NCBI RefSeq assembly: GCF_963677945.1
Contig: NZ_OY782578.1
Coordinates: 4,307,258 to 4,371,257 of the forward strand
DNA: 64,000 nucleotides
Reading direction: 5' to 3'
From: an uncultured Bacteroides sp.
GTDB taxonomy: Bacteria; Bacteroidota; Bacteroidia; Bacteroidales; Bacteroidaceae
In this document: positions 24,007 to 32,786 of the stretch, in pieces
Layout of the letters: every line of letters starts with the position of its first letter
Position numbering within the stretch: position 1 is the stretch's first letter
Notes under the pieces: generated by a model
Told to the model about the DNA's origin: nothing
Seen by the model: the letters and a program-made list of their open reading frames with translations, nothing else
Database searches by the model: none
Made by a program: the position numbers and the translations under genes

Positions 24007-25548
24007 TTATTTAACAAGTTTGTTCTTTATCATTGTAATTAATATTTTTCTATCATTCTTATCCACCCCAATCACAAGAATGCTACAAATAGAAAGTACA
24101 ACAACCATAATTGTCGTAGCAAATATTCTAATTAAAGATGGCGAAAACATCCTTGCAAAATAGTATGATGAAGTCATCACAATACATGTTACCAATATTT
24201 CTCTAAACAACACATTTGACAAAAATGTTTTTATATTTAGGCCAGAGACTTTTTTTGAAACAATCAGTAATGAGACTACGTAGAAAAAAGAAAATATCGC
24301 TTGGATATAGTATGGAATAAGAGGGTCTTCTGAATTAAACTTTAAAATTACATAGGCTACAGGTACATTTAATAGCAGTACCGAACTGCTAAATATCTGA
24401 TACCATTTGATCTGGTTCATGGCCTGAAATACACCTATCAGTTGATTTGTAGCAGTCTCCATAAGAAGACATACCAAAAATAATCTTGAAATATTTACAG
24501 TATATTGAGGAACTTCTGTTAGCCATATGTTAAGAACACTTGGCATCTCAATTATAGCAGCAATCGCAACCATCATTACAAGATAATATGCTAATACACT
24601 AGATCGAAACGTTAATGTCCACATCTGCTGGATCTGACCAGAGGCATAATACTTTGTAATTTGTGGTCTTGAAGCGACATATAGGTTTGAGACAAACTGC
24701 TCCACAATACCACTTATCTGAGATGCAATTGCATGTGCTGCATTTAAAAGGGTGCCAAAAAACAAGTTCATTAATATATTCAAACCTTGGCGTCGCAGTA
24801 CCATTGCGATAGCACCAATCATATTGAATCCCGAATAGGTTAACATATTTTTCCCTAATTCTCCATCAAAAGTCCACTTGTATTGTTTGCATTCTTCAAA
24901 TTTGAGGTGGCAATAGACCTGATAGAATACTCTTTCAATAATGGATACTAGAAGCATCAATAATGCATACGTTATTAGATGATCGTACCCTATAAATTGG
25001 AGTGAAATGACAGAAAGAAGTTTTAATAATGAAGACCCTATACTGATGTATGCAAAAATATCCATTTTCTCGTGTGCAATAACAACAGCATTATAAGGTA
25101 CAGATATCAGTCCAATAATAAAAGATATAATTGAGAACTGAAATACTATATGAGCGGCTAATGTTCTACCTTCAGGTATTTGCATCTTATATTCAATAAA
25201 CCAAATACCTATGACCTCAAAAATAAATATCGTAGCTAAGGACATGACATTATAAATAGTTAGTGTAGTGTTAAACAAACTAACCATCTTGTCCTTGTTG
25301 CCTTCTCCAATAGCAAAAGCAAAAAATCTCTGAGCTCCAGAAGCCATCGAAGAACCCACAAAAGAGAATAGGGCCGTAAAACCGCCAATGACACTGTACA
25401 GGCCGTAGTCATCAACCCCAAGCGTTCTCAATACTATCGGAACAGCATAAAGCTGTAAAGCTATAGTCAAAAACATTCTACAATATAGAGCAACAGTGTT
25501 TTTGGCTATACGTTTGTTATTTGTAGTTACATTATTATTTTCTGACAT
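24007..25548 (-). CDS. wzx: Wzx-type polysaccharide flippase (MOP superfamily)
   Basis: This 513-residue protein has about 14 hydrophobic segments. Its N-terminus includes KRIAKNTVALYCRMFLTIAL, then VLRTLGVDDYGLYSVIGGF, the family hallmark of MOP/PST flippases. The central AIASQISGIVEQFVSNLYVA segment also fits. It would move the undecaprenyl-linked repeat unit across the inner membrane for Wzy polymerisation. The gene follows a group of inverted-repeat elements (25570-25774) and is the first intact gene after the gmd remnant. Confidence 0.88.
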   Translation of the reverse strand: MSENNNVTTNNKRIAKNTVALYCRMFLTIALQLYAVPIVLRTLGVDDYGLYSVIGGFTALFSFVGSSMASGAQRFFAFAIGEGNKDKMVSLFNTTLTIYNVMSLATIFIFEVIGIWFIEYKMQIPEGRTLAAHIVFQFSIISFIIGLISVPYNAVVIAHEKMDIFAYISIGSSLLKLLSVISLQFIGYDHLITYALLMLLVSIIERVFYQVYCHLKFEECKQYKWTFDGELGKNMLTYSGFNMIGAIAMVLRRQGLNILMNLFFGTLLNAAHAIASQISGIVEQFVSNLYVASRPQITKYYASGQIQQMWTLTFRSSVLAYYLVMMVAIAAIIEMPSVLNIWLTEVPQYTVNISRLFLVCLLMETATNQLIGVFQAMNQIKWYQIFSSSVLLLNVPVAYVILKFNSEDPLIPYYIQAIFSFFYVVSLLIVSKKVSGLNIKTFLSNVLFREILVTCIVMTSSYYFARMFSPSLIRIFATTIMVVVLSICSILVIGVDKNDRKILITMIKNKLVK

Positions 25549-25569
25549 TTGATTTTTTTTGTTTAATTA

Positions 25570-25618
25570 TTACTGGCAGGTGGTATCGAACCACTAATAA
25601 CACCTGTGCTGCCAGTAA
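25570..25618. other. Inverted-repeat element upstream of wzx
   Basis: The ends are a perfect 10-bp inverted repeat (TTACTGGCAG and CTGCCAGTAA). Inside, CAGGTG can pair with CACCTG, while GTGGTATCGAACCAC forms a competing hairpin. The minus-strand version (GTGGTTCGATACCAC plus a flanking acceptor-like stem) looks superficially like a tRNA T-arm on a minihelix. It begins 21 bp upstream of the wzx start codon in the transcribed leader. It shares layout and sequence with 23058-23106. Confidence 0.6.
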
Positions 25619-25620
25619 AA

Positions 25621-25688
25621 AAGGAGTGTTTCACCAGAAAAAGAAAAATTATTGCGAGTAATCACCATTTATAGGATTCGCACTCCTT
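25621..25688. other. 68-bp inverted-repeat element, first of a pair
   Basis: The ends AAGGAGTG and CACTCCTT form a perfect 8-bp stem. Internal words GTGTTTCAC, GCGAGTAATCA and GATTCGCAC recur in the same order in the next element at 25707. It lies between the gmd remnant and wzx. Confidence 0.5.
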
Positions 25689-25706
25689 ATTGTATAAGAA
25701 AAAGAA

Positions 25707-25774
25707 GACGTGCTTCACATCACATACTAAGTTTTTTGTGCGGAGTAATCATCGGATGCGATGATCCACACGCC
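25707..25774. other. 68-bp inverted-repeat element, second of a pair
   Basis: It has the same length as the element at 25621, with ends GACGTG and CACGCC that pair with one G-U. The shared words are GTGCTTCAC, GCGGAGTAATCA and GATCCACAC. The stem sequence differs from its partner while complementarity is kept. Confidence 0.5.
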
Positions 25775-25810
25775 TTTTATGATTCTTGATGAACGATTAA
25801 GGATAAGTGA

Positions 25811-26267
25811 TTATTTCACGATACCTTTCTCGAGGTATTCAGCAAGGTTCATGCGAACCTCCGATGCAACCGCATCTGCTTTGACTTTGGCCATATCGTG
25901 TTTAACCATCAGTTCTACCAACTGCTCAAAGCTTGTAGTCATAGGATTCCAACCCAACTCATTCTTTGCTTTTGTGGGATCGCCCTACAAATTCACAACG
26001 TCTGTAGGACGATAGAAGTCCTCTGAAACTGCAACGACTACCTTGCCGGTAGCAACGTCGATACCCTTCTCGTTGACGTCTTCACCCTCCCAACGGAGTT
26101 CGATGCCGGCATGATGGAAGGCGAGCTGAGCAAATTCGCGAACGGTATGCTGAACGCCTGTTGCAATGACGAAGTCCTCGGGAGTGTCGTTCAGGAGGAT
26201 GAGCCACATGCACTCTACATAGTCCTTGGCATACCCCCAGTCACGAAGGCTGTCGAGGTTACCGAGG
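25811..26267 (-). pseudogene. gmd: GDP-mannose 4,6-dehydratase remnant
   Basis: The reading LGNLDSLRDWGYAKDYVECM, then IATGVQHTVREFAQLAF and YRPTDVVNL, is the C-terminal half of Gmd. After VVNL comes a TAG, and the same frame continues with GDPTKAKNELGWNPMTTSFEQ to a natural end at 25811. The N-terminal half with the NAD-binding and catalytic residues is absent; the gene stops at the IS66 fragment boundary at 26268. It shows that an ancestor of this locus used GDP-4-keto-6-deoxymannose, the precursor of fucose, rhamnose or colitose-type sugars. Confidence 0.88.
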
Positions 26268-26605
26268 GTAAGCGTCCAATTTTCACGTTAGTTATTTGGA
26301 AACCCTTTATTCACCGCACGTTTGCACGCACAAGACAAATAAAGGTCATTATATTTTAGATTTTTTAATTGATTTTGCCCAGTATGGCAGGGGTCAGATT
26401 CTCAAAATCCGTACGTCCTTCCATAAAAGCAGTTAAATACTGCTTCAAGAATTGGTAGAATGACAGTGCACCAATTTTACATGTACCAATAAAGGTATGA
26501 TAAACCGTCAAGGTTTCAGCACCTTTATGACTGCCAAAAGCCATTTTGTTCTTATGCTCAATCGTCAGGGTACGAATTGAGCGTTCAGCTATAGAATTAT
26601 CAATA
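26268..26605 (-). mobile_element. IS66 terminal fragment
   Basis: The sequence from GTAAGCGTCCAATTTTCACG onward is a diverged copy of the first roughly 340 bp of the element at 9348, including the end of the transposase gene (MAFGSHKGAE region). Similarity stops near 26605, so the rest of the element is gone. It truncates gmd on one side and lies 26 bp from the stop of the WbpM-like gene on the other. Confidence 0.85.
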
Positions 26606-26631
26606 GATTAGTATGCCACAAAAATAGAAGT

Positions 26632-28587
26632 TCAATGGGTTGAGTTTATTTTTAATAAGATATCAGATATCAGTTGTGCATTCAAGGTTTTATCCAAAAC
26701 CTCATACTTAGAGCACTTGCTCTTGTACTCCGGCACAATTTCTTTCATTATCTTCACAATAGCCATATCATCGAACGAACGGGATGCTTCCAGTAAACGA
26801 ATTTCGTTTTGGCTTGCAGTCTCGTAATCGTATTCACGAACGTTGGCAATCATAATCTTGGGGTGGTGTGTAGGCTTTGTTTGCTCTTCATCGTTCAGCA
26901 CCTCCTCGAAAAGTTTCTCACCTTCACGAAGTCCGGTGAACTTTATTTCAATATCCTTAGCGCCGGAAAGACTGATCATGCGTGAAGCAAGTTGAGTAAT
27001 CTTTACCGGTTCACCCATGTCGAAAACAAAAATTTCGCCACCTTTCCCCATGGTACCAGCCTCCAGCACGAGCTTACAAGCCTCAGGAATCAGCATAAAG
27101 AAGCGAGTGATGTCAGGATGCGTAACGGTAAGCGGACCGCCCCTCTTTATCTGTTCACGGAACAGAGGAATTACCGAGCCATTGCTTCCCAATACATTAC
27201 CGAAACGAGTGGTTACAAACTGAGTAACTCCCTTCACCTTACCCTCGACAATAGCCTTATTGAGAGACTGACAGTAAATCTCGCAGATTCGCTTTGAGCA
27301 ACCCATTACATTGGTTGGGTTCACCGCCTTATCGGTTGAGATCATCACAAACTTCTTGGTGCCGTACTTCACTGCAAGGTCTGCAATTATACGTGTACCA
27401 TAGATATTGTTCTGAACAGCAATGCCCGGGTTGTTCTCCATCATAGGCACATGCTTGTAGGCAGCTGCATGGAACACGTAATCCGGATGATGCGCAGCAA
27501 AGATCTTCTCCATGTGTTTCTTATTAGCAATGCTGGAGACAATGGTTTCGCTCTCAATGTCACCGAATTCACGAGCCATCATCAGACGTACAGTATGCAT
27601 AGGGGTCTCTGCCTGATCAATAAGAATCATCTTCGCAGGCTTGTATACCGCCACCTGACGAATCATCTCACTGCCAATGGAACCGGCAGCACCCGTGATA
27701 AGAATCTTCTTACCGGTGAGCAATGCACCAATGGCATCCATATTCACCTCAATCTTATCACGTGGGAGGAGGTCTTCAATGTCCACTTCCTTGAGGTTCT
27801 GAGTAGTCAAAGGAGTCTTACCATCCCACTCCTCTGCTGCAGAAGGCATCATTATTTTGATATCGGCAGCAAGGAATTCATCGATCATGTCTGCATTCTT
27901 GCGGAATATATCACTTTTTAGCGGAGAAACGAGGAGCACTTTAACGCCCATCTGCTTCAAATCCTCAGCAATACCATTGCCATTTAAGAGAACCTTCTTA
28001 CCTAGCAAGTAAGTATTCTTCATTTCCACGCCATCTGAGATAAAAGCCACCAGACGGTATTTCTTTACCTTTACGTTTATGATGCTGAAAGCAATGCTAA
28101 TACCACCAGCCTTGGTTCCATAGATGGCAACAGGCGTTGCATTCTCTGCACGGAAACCATCAAACATGCGCTTAACAGCAACACGTTCCAACCACATCAA
28201 GAATGTAGAGACAAAGAACATGGCACAAATGCCCAAAAGATCGGGCATATTGATACCCTTGACAGATTCCAGTGCCAAAGAGGCAATGTAGGTAAGCACT
28301 GATCCTGTAAATGTGGCAGAAGCTACATGCTGCAGGTCTATAAAAGATGAATAACGGATAATACCGGCGTAGGTACGAAATAGCCGAAACGCTACAGCAT
28401 AAAGCACGATGCTGATTATTATGCCATTTGTCATTGTCCAGAATGACTGAGCAAATTCTAAACCTCCAACTTCAAGATACTTTGCAACGTATCCGGAGAA
28501 CATTACAATAATACAATCTAAGGCAAGAACCCCCCAATAGGGAAGTGCTTTCTTAGAGAAATACCAATTGGTGATTTTTGGAATCAT
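26632..28587 (-). CDS. WbpM/CapD-type membrane UDP-sugar 4,6-dehydratase
   Basis: This 651-residue protein has four N-terminal membrane helices (ALDCIIVMFSGYVAKYL onward). A first Rossmann domain contains TPVAIYGTKAGGISIAF and a second contains ILITGAAGSIGSEMIRQ. The catalytic region STDKAVNPTNVMGCSKR has Met in place of the SDR Tyr, as in WbpM/FlaA1-type dehydratases. These convert UDP-GlcNAc to a 4-keto-6-deoxy intermediate, used for example for QuiNAc, FucNAc or bacillosamine. It is likely to supply the first sugar of the repeat unit. The length fits the long membrane-bound class. Confidence 0.88.
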   Translation of the reverse strand: MIPKITNWYFSKKALPYWGVLALDCIIVMFSGYVAKYLEVGGLEFAQSFWTMTNGIIISIVLYAVAFRLFRTYAGIIRYSSFIDLQHVASATFTGSVLTYIASLALESVKGINMPDLLGICAMFFVSTFLMWLERVAVKRMFDGFRAENATPVAIYGTKAGGISIAFSIINVKVKKYRLVAFISDGVEMKNTYLLGKKVLLNGNGIAEDLKQMGVKVLLVSPLKSDIFRKNADMIDEFLAADIKIMMPSAAEEWDGKTPLTTQNLKEVDIEDLLPRDKIEVNMDAIGALLTGKKILITGAAGSIGSEMIRQVAVYKPAKMILIDQAETPMHTVRLMMAREFGDIESETIVSSIANKKHMEKIFAAHHPDYVFHAAAYKHVPMMENNPGIAVQNNIYGTRIIADLAVKYGTKKFVMISTDKAVNPTNVMGCSKRICEIYCQSLNKAIVEGKVKGVTQFVTTRFGNVLGSNGSVIPLFREQIKRGGPLTVTHPDITRFFMLIPEACKLVLEAGTMGKGGEIFVFDMGEPVKITQLASRMISLSGAKDIEIKFTGLREGEKLFEEVLNDEEQTKPTHHPKIMIANVREYDYETASQNEIRLLEASRSFDDMAIVKIMKEIVPEYKSKCSKYEVLDKTLNAQLISDILLKINSTH

Positions 28588-28659
28588 TTTTATAGATTTA
28601 AATAGTTAAGATGACAGAAGGCTCAAGTACTTCAATTATACAAAAATCGACACAAAATA

Positions 28660-29460
28660 TTATTTTGCTAATGTTACAATCAAAGAAGCAACTCCAATTA
28701 CAACTGAAGCTACAGAGATAAGTATACTGGTGGCACTACCAACATCAGAACCTTTGGCTTTAGCCTGATTGGGTTCTACATAAACAACATCGCCTTGCTG
28801 CAAATAAAAATAGGGTGAGAATATCAGGTTTTTATCGTTCAAATTGAGGGTAACGATGTTTTTTTGTCCATCTGGCAATTCACGAAGTATCTTAACTACA
28901 TCTCTGCGGCCATAGATTGTTAAGTCTCCTGCCATGGAGAGTGCCTGAAGCACATTAATCTTTTCATCGGACAAAGTGAAGGCTCCCGGACGAGCAACTT
29001 CGCCCAGTACAGATATTTTATAATCGGCAAAACGAACGGTTACAACAATATCTCCTTTTAAATACGGTCTAAGCTTTTGAGTAATTTCTTTTGTTACAGC
29101 ATTGGTGGATTGATTAACAACTGCTAATTTACCTAATACAGGAAAATCGATGGTTCCTTTATTATCAACCAAATAATTTTGTAATGTTGCTGTCCCATAA
29201 GTTTGATTTGAATTAGAAGGAACAGAAGTCAGTATATTAAAAGGAAAATAGGTTTCAGCATCCTCGGAACCACTTACCACAATACGCAGTAAATCGTTCG
29301 GTTTGATGGTAGCATTAAAGGGTTGTGAACTTTGAGCCAGTTGATCGGGTGTTAGTGATTCGGCTCCTTCCAGATAGGCGATATTTTTTGCAGATTTACA
29401 TGCAGAAAAGAGTAGTATTACTGCGAAGAGCAGTAAATAGCGATAGTTTTGTCTGTTCAT
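28660..29460 (-). CDS. Wza-like polysaccharide export lipoprotein (second copy)
   Basis: This 266-residue protein starts with a lipoprotein signal (FAVILLFSACKS, lipobox LFSAC). A polysaccharide-export domain follows (IKPNDLLRIVVSGSEDAETY, NYLVDNKGTIDFPVLGKL), then an SLBB-like domain (ISVLGEVARPGAFTLSDEKI). It ends in a hydrophobic C-terminal helix (ILISVASVVIGVASLIVTL), which would span the outer membrane as in Wza. The family forms the outer-membrane export channel. It is clearly a paralogue of 29765-30562; the two share most of their motifs. It has its own probable promoter at 29553. Confidence 0.88.
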   Translation of the reverse strand: MNRQNYRYLLLFAVILLFSACKSAKNIAYLEGAESLTPDQLAQSSQPFNATIKPNDLLRIVVSGSEDAETYFPFNILTSVPSNSNQTYGTATLQNYLVDNKGTIDFPVLGKLAVVNQSTNAVTKEITQKLRPYLKGDIVVTVRFADYKISVLGEVARPGAFTLSDEKINVLQALSMAGDLTIYGRRDVVKILRELPDGQKNIVTLNLNDKNLIFSPYFYLQQGDVVYVEPNQAKAKGSDVGSATSILISVASVVIGVASLIVTLAK

Positions 29461-29764
29461 TAGCGTTTCGAATCGGTTGTGTTATGATGCAACAAGGTTC
29501 GTCACTAACATAACCGTAGCAACGAATTTCCTGTTTTTTTCTTAATCCGCCGCAAAGGTAAAAACATTTTTTGATTATTAAAAACATTTTAACTGTAAAT
29601 GATATTTAATTTCTATTACTTTTTAGTTTCAATAACGTTTTTAGTATTATTTTGTTAAACAAAACATTGAATATTAATCAATTAGTAATATCAGAGAATA
29701 AAATTGAAATTTATACATTTTAATTTTTATATACTATGCTAATGGAAAAAATATATAAATTTAA
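29461..29764. other. AT-rich intergenic stretch between the two export genes
   Basis: These 304 bp are strongly AT-rich and hold the probable promoter of the downstream export gene (29553-29560). The short open frames in it show no recognisable protein features. No hairpin with a T-run was seen by eye. Confidence 0.5.
29553..29560 (-). promoter_or_regulatory. Bacteroides-type -7 box for the second Wza-like gene
   Basis: The minus strand reads TACCTTTG, matching TAnnTTTG. A TTTG -33 box was not found at the usual distance. The start codon is about 90 bp downstream. Confidence 0.45.
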
Positions 29765-30562
29765 TTACCTGGCAACGGTTACAATCAGGGAGGCTACACC
29801 GATAACCACGGACACCACGGAGAATACAATATTAGTGGCGGCTCCTACTCCAGCTCCCTTGGCTTTGGTTTTATTGGGCTCTACATAAACCACATCGCCC
29901 TGACGGAGGTAATAGAAGGGTGAAAAGATGAGGTTACGGTCGTTGAGATTGAGGGTGGTGATGGTTTTACTGCCATCGGACTCTTCGCGCAGAATCTTTA
30001 CCACATCTCTCCGGCCATAGAGGGTGAGGTCTCCTGCCAGGGAAAGAGCTTGCAGGATACTGATTTTTTCATCTGGCACCAGATAAACACCGGGCTGGTT
30101 GACTTCGCCCAGCACGGATATTTTATAATTGACAAAGCGTACGGTGACTACGAGGTCTGCCTTGAGGTAGTCTTTAAGCTTTTCGGTAATCATCTGTTTT
30201 ACCTGATCGGTGGTGGAATTAACTACATAGAGTTTTCCCAGCACGGGGAAGTTGATGGTGCCACGGGTATCTACCAGGTAGCTTTGCAGCGAAGCAGTGG
30301 CCTGGGTGGCATTATCGTTATAGGGTACTGAAGTTAACAGATTGAAGGGCATATAGGTATCGGGATCTTCGGCTCCACTTACAATGATGCGCAACATATC
30401 GTTGGGTTTTATCTTTGCACTATAGGGTTGTGCACTTCGTTGCAGTTGTGCATCGGTAAGGTTCTCTACGCCTTGCAGGTAGGCCACGTTCTTTGCTGAC
30501 CGACATCCACTTACGATGGCTGCCATGAGCAGGAGGGTGATTATTTTAATAATGTTTTTCAT
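29765..30562 (-). CDS. Wza-like polysaccharide export lipoprotein (first copy)
   Basis: This 265-residue protein has the lipobox AAIVSGCRS. Export motifs are IKPNDMLRIIVSGAEDPDTY and SYLVDTRGTINFPVLGKL, the SLBB-like segment is ISVLGEVNQPGVYLVPDEKI, and the C-terminal helix is IVFSVVSVVIGVASLIVTV. It is a paralogue of the next gene, with the same length and domain order. The usual partner, a Wzc/GumC-type co-polymerase kinase, does not follow either copy. The GC content looks higher than in copy two, suggesting different histories rather than a very recent duplication. Confidence 0.88.
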   Translation of the reverse strand: MKNIIKIITLLLMAAIVSGCRSAKNVAYLQGVENLTDAQLQRSAQPYSAKIKPNDMLRIIVSGAEDPDTYMPFNLLTSVPYNDNATQATASLQSYLVDTRGTINFPVLGKLYVVNSTTDQVKQMITEKLKDYLKADLVVTVRFVNYKISVLGEVNQPGVYLVPDEKISILQALSLAGDLTLYGRRDVVKILREESDGSKTITTLNLNDRNLIFSPFYYLRQGDVVYVEPNKTKAKGAGVGAATNIVFSVVSVVIGVASLIVTVAR

Positions 30563-30664
30563 TTGACTGTGTGCTTTGTTAAATAAACATTCGGACTGTT
30601 ATTTTAGTTCATTTTCCTTAAAATTTTATTCAGACTGGATGAATTAATAAATTAATTTATTTTA

Positions 30665-30697
30665 TTTGGGGATTATTTGATAAAATGTTTATCTTTG
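30665..30697 (+). promoter_or_regulatory. Promoter of the GH35 gene
   Basis: The boxes are TTTG at 30665-30668 and TATCTTTG at 30690-30697, spaced 21 bp. They match the Bacteroides -33/-7 consensus (TTTG and TAnnTTTG). The start codon lies 60 bp downstream. Confidence 0.75.
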
Positions 30698-30756
30698 TGA
30701 CCATTGAAAAGGCTTAATAATCTAACATTAATAATTTACTCTATAACAGACTAAAC

Positions 30757-32619
30757 ATGAAAAAACAACTCTCTGCTTTGCTTGTAGCACTTATGTTGAT
30801 AAGCGGAGCTGCCTTTGCTCAACAGGCGAAACACTCGTTTGCCATAAAGGACGGTAACTTTCTGTATGACGGCAAACCGACTCAGATTCACTCGGGAGAA
30901 ATGCACTTTGCACGTGTGCCGGCTCCGTACTGGCGCCACCGATTACAGATGATGAAGGCCATGGGGCTGAACGCGGTGGCTAGTTATGTGTTCTGGAACT
31001 ACCACGAAACGGCTCCGGGGGTGTGGGACTTTAAAACGGGTAACCGCAATATACGTGAGTTTATTAAGACTGCAGGGGAAGTGGGACTGATGGTGATTCT
31101 GCGCCCTGGTCCGTATGCTTGTGCGGAATGGGAATTCGGTGGCTACCCGTGGTGGCTGCAAAAGACTCCGGGACTGGTGATTCGCACGGACAACAAGCAG
31201 TTCCTGGATTCGTGCAAGGTGTACATTAACAAGCTGGCCAACGAGGTGCGCGACTTGCAGATTACGAAGGGTGGCCCGGTGGTAATGGTGCAGGCTGAGA
31301 ACGAATTCGGATCTTACGTAGCACAGCGTCCGGATATTCCGCTGGAGACTCACAAGAAGTATAGTGCGGCCATTCGCCAGCAGTTGCTTGATGCTGGCTT
31401 CGACATTCCGATGTTTACATCGGACGGTAGCTGGCTGTTTAAAGGGGGTGCCATTGAGGGTGCGCTGCCTACTGCCAATGGTGAGGATAACATAAAGAAC
31501 CTGAAGAAGGTGGTGGATGAGTTTAACGGTGGCAAGGGTCCGTACATGGTGGCTGAGTTCTACCCGGGATGGCTGGACCACTGGGCTGAACCGTTCCAGA
31601 AGGTATCTGCCGAGAATGTGGCGAAACAGACTAAAAAGTACCTGGATAATGGGGTGAGCTTTAACTTTTACATGGTGCACGGGGGGACTAACTTTGGATT
31701 TACCGCGGGTGCCAACTATAGCACAAAGAAGAATATTCAGCCGGACATAACCAGTTATGATTATGATGCGCCGATAAGTGAAGCGGGATGGGTAACGCCG
31801 AAGTACACTGCCATACGCGACCTGATGAAGCAGTATGTGAAGTATGAGGTACCTGCCATACCTGCTCAGATTCCGGTGATTGAGATTCCTGAAATAAAGC
31901 TTGCCAAAACAGTGAACCTGATGGACGTGGTGAGCAAGATGGAGCCGGTGGAAAACGACACGGTGATGACTTTTGAGGATTTGAATCAGGGTCACGGGTA
32001 TGTGTTGTATCGCCGTCATTTTAATCAGCCTATCAATGGCGAGCTGAAGATTAAGGGTATTCGCGACTTTGCCACTGTATACATTAACGGCAAAAAGGTG
32101 GGTGAGCTGAACCGTGTATTCGAGAAGGACAGCATGAATATTGATGTGCCTTTTAACAGCACACTGGATATTTTGGTAGAGAACCTGGGACGTATAAACT
32201 ACGGTGCTCAGATAACTGATAACCTAAAGGGTATCACTACTCCGGTAACCATTAACGGCATTGAGATAACCGGCAACTGGGAGATGTACAAGCTACCAAT
32301 GAGCGAAATGCCTGACTTAAAGGCTTACACAACAAGTTACACTGCCGGACAACCTGTGATTTACGAAGGTGAGTTTAAGGTGAGCAAACCAGGTGATACT
32401 TTCCTTGACATGGAGAAATGGGGCAAGGGCATTGTGTTTGTGAATGGTTTTAACCTTGGTCGTTATTGGAAAGTCGGTCCGCAACAAACGCTTTACCTTC
32501 CGGGATGCCTTTTGAAAAAGGGTGTTAATAAGATTGTTGTTTTTGAACAACTGAATGATGTTAGGCAGGGTTCACTTTCAGGAGTGAAGGTTCCTGTTCT
32601 TGATAAAGTTATTAAATAG
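30757..32619 (+). CDS. Secreted GH35 beta-galactosidase
   Basis: This 620-residue protein has a signal peptide (MKKQLSALLVALMLISGAAFA). It has a GH35 catalytic TIM barrel with IHSGEMHFARVPAPYWRHRL, RPGPYACAEWEFGGYPWWL, GGPVVMVQAENEFGSY (acid/base E183) and MVAEFYPGWLDHW (nucleophile E267). Two beta-sandwich domains follow (YRRHFNQPINGELKI; FVNGFNLGRYWKVGPQQTLY). It removes terminal beta-galactose from glycans in the periplasm or at the surface. It is on the opposite strand to the capsule genes and has its own promoter, so it is probably not part of capsule synthesis. A hairpin element lies just downstream. Confidence 0.93.
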   Translation: MKKQLSALLVALMLISGAAFAQQAKHSFAIKDGNFLYDGKPTQIHSGEMHFARVPAPYWRHRLQMMKAMGLNAVASYVFWNYHETAPGVWDFKTGNRNIREFIKTAGEVGLMVILRPGPYACAEWEFGGYPWWLQKTPGLVIRTDNKQFLDSCKVYINKLANEVRDLQITKGGPVVMVQAENEFGSYVAQRPDIPLETHKKYSAAIRQQLLDAGFDIPMFTSDGSWLFKGGAIEGALPTANGEDNIKNLKKVVDEFNGGKGPYMVAEFYPGWLDHWAEPFQKVSAENVAKQTKKYLDNGVSFNFYMVHGGTNFGFTAGANYSTKKNIQPDITSYDYDAPISEAGWVTPKYTAIRDLMKQYVKYEVPAIPAQIPVIEIPEIKLAKTVNLMDVVSKMEPVENDTVMTFEDLNQGHGYVLYRRHFNQPINGELKIKGIRDFATVYINGKKVGELNRVFEKDSMNIDVPFNSTLDILVENLGRINYGAQITDNLKGITTPVTINGIEITGNWEMYKLPMSEMPDLKAYTTSYTAGQPVIYEGEFKVSKPGDTFLDMEKWGKGIVFVNGFNLGRYWKVGPQQTLYLPGCLLKKGVNKIVVFEQLNDVRQGSLSGVKVPVLDKVIK

Positions 32620-32654
32620 CCTTTTCTTTTTGCTTGATCAAAAAAAAACAAAAA

Positions 32655-32786
32655 ATCAAGGCTGCACGAATTTTACTAAAATCAGGGGATGCTGAGCTAA
32701 AGAAAAAGAACTCGCTGCGCTCAAACAGCTTTTTCTTTTTAACGCTCTTCATCCCCTGATTTCTTAACGTAAAACTCATGAGGCCA
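32655..32786 (+). repeat. Hairpin repeat element, copy 1
   Basis: A 13-bp perfect stem (AAATCAGGGGATG with CATCCCCTGATTT) encloses GAGC/GCTC, a 10-bp stem AAAGAAAAAG/CTTTTTCTTT and the loop AACTCGCTGCGCTCAAACAG. The outer arms GAATTTTAC and GTAAAACTC also pair. It lies just after the GH35 stop codon. Confidence 0.8.

Noticed and set aside
25570-25618. A tRNA or tmRNA gene
   Set aside because: The T-arm-like hairpin and closing stem recall a tRNA minihelix, but there is no D-arm, anticodon arm or CCA context and the length is only 49 bp.
30943-32019. A 358-codon frame on the minus strand opposite the GH35 gene
   Set aside because: It is His/Leu/Arg-rich antisense of a clear GH35 enzyme with signal peptide and promoter; no family features.
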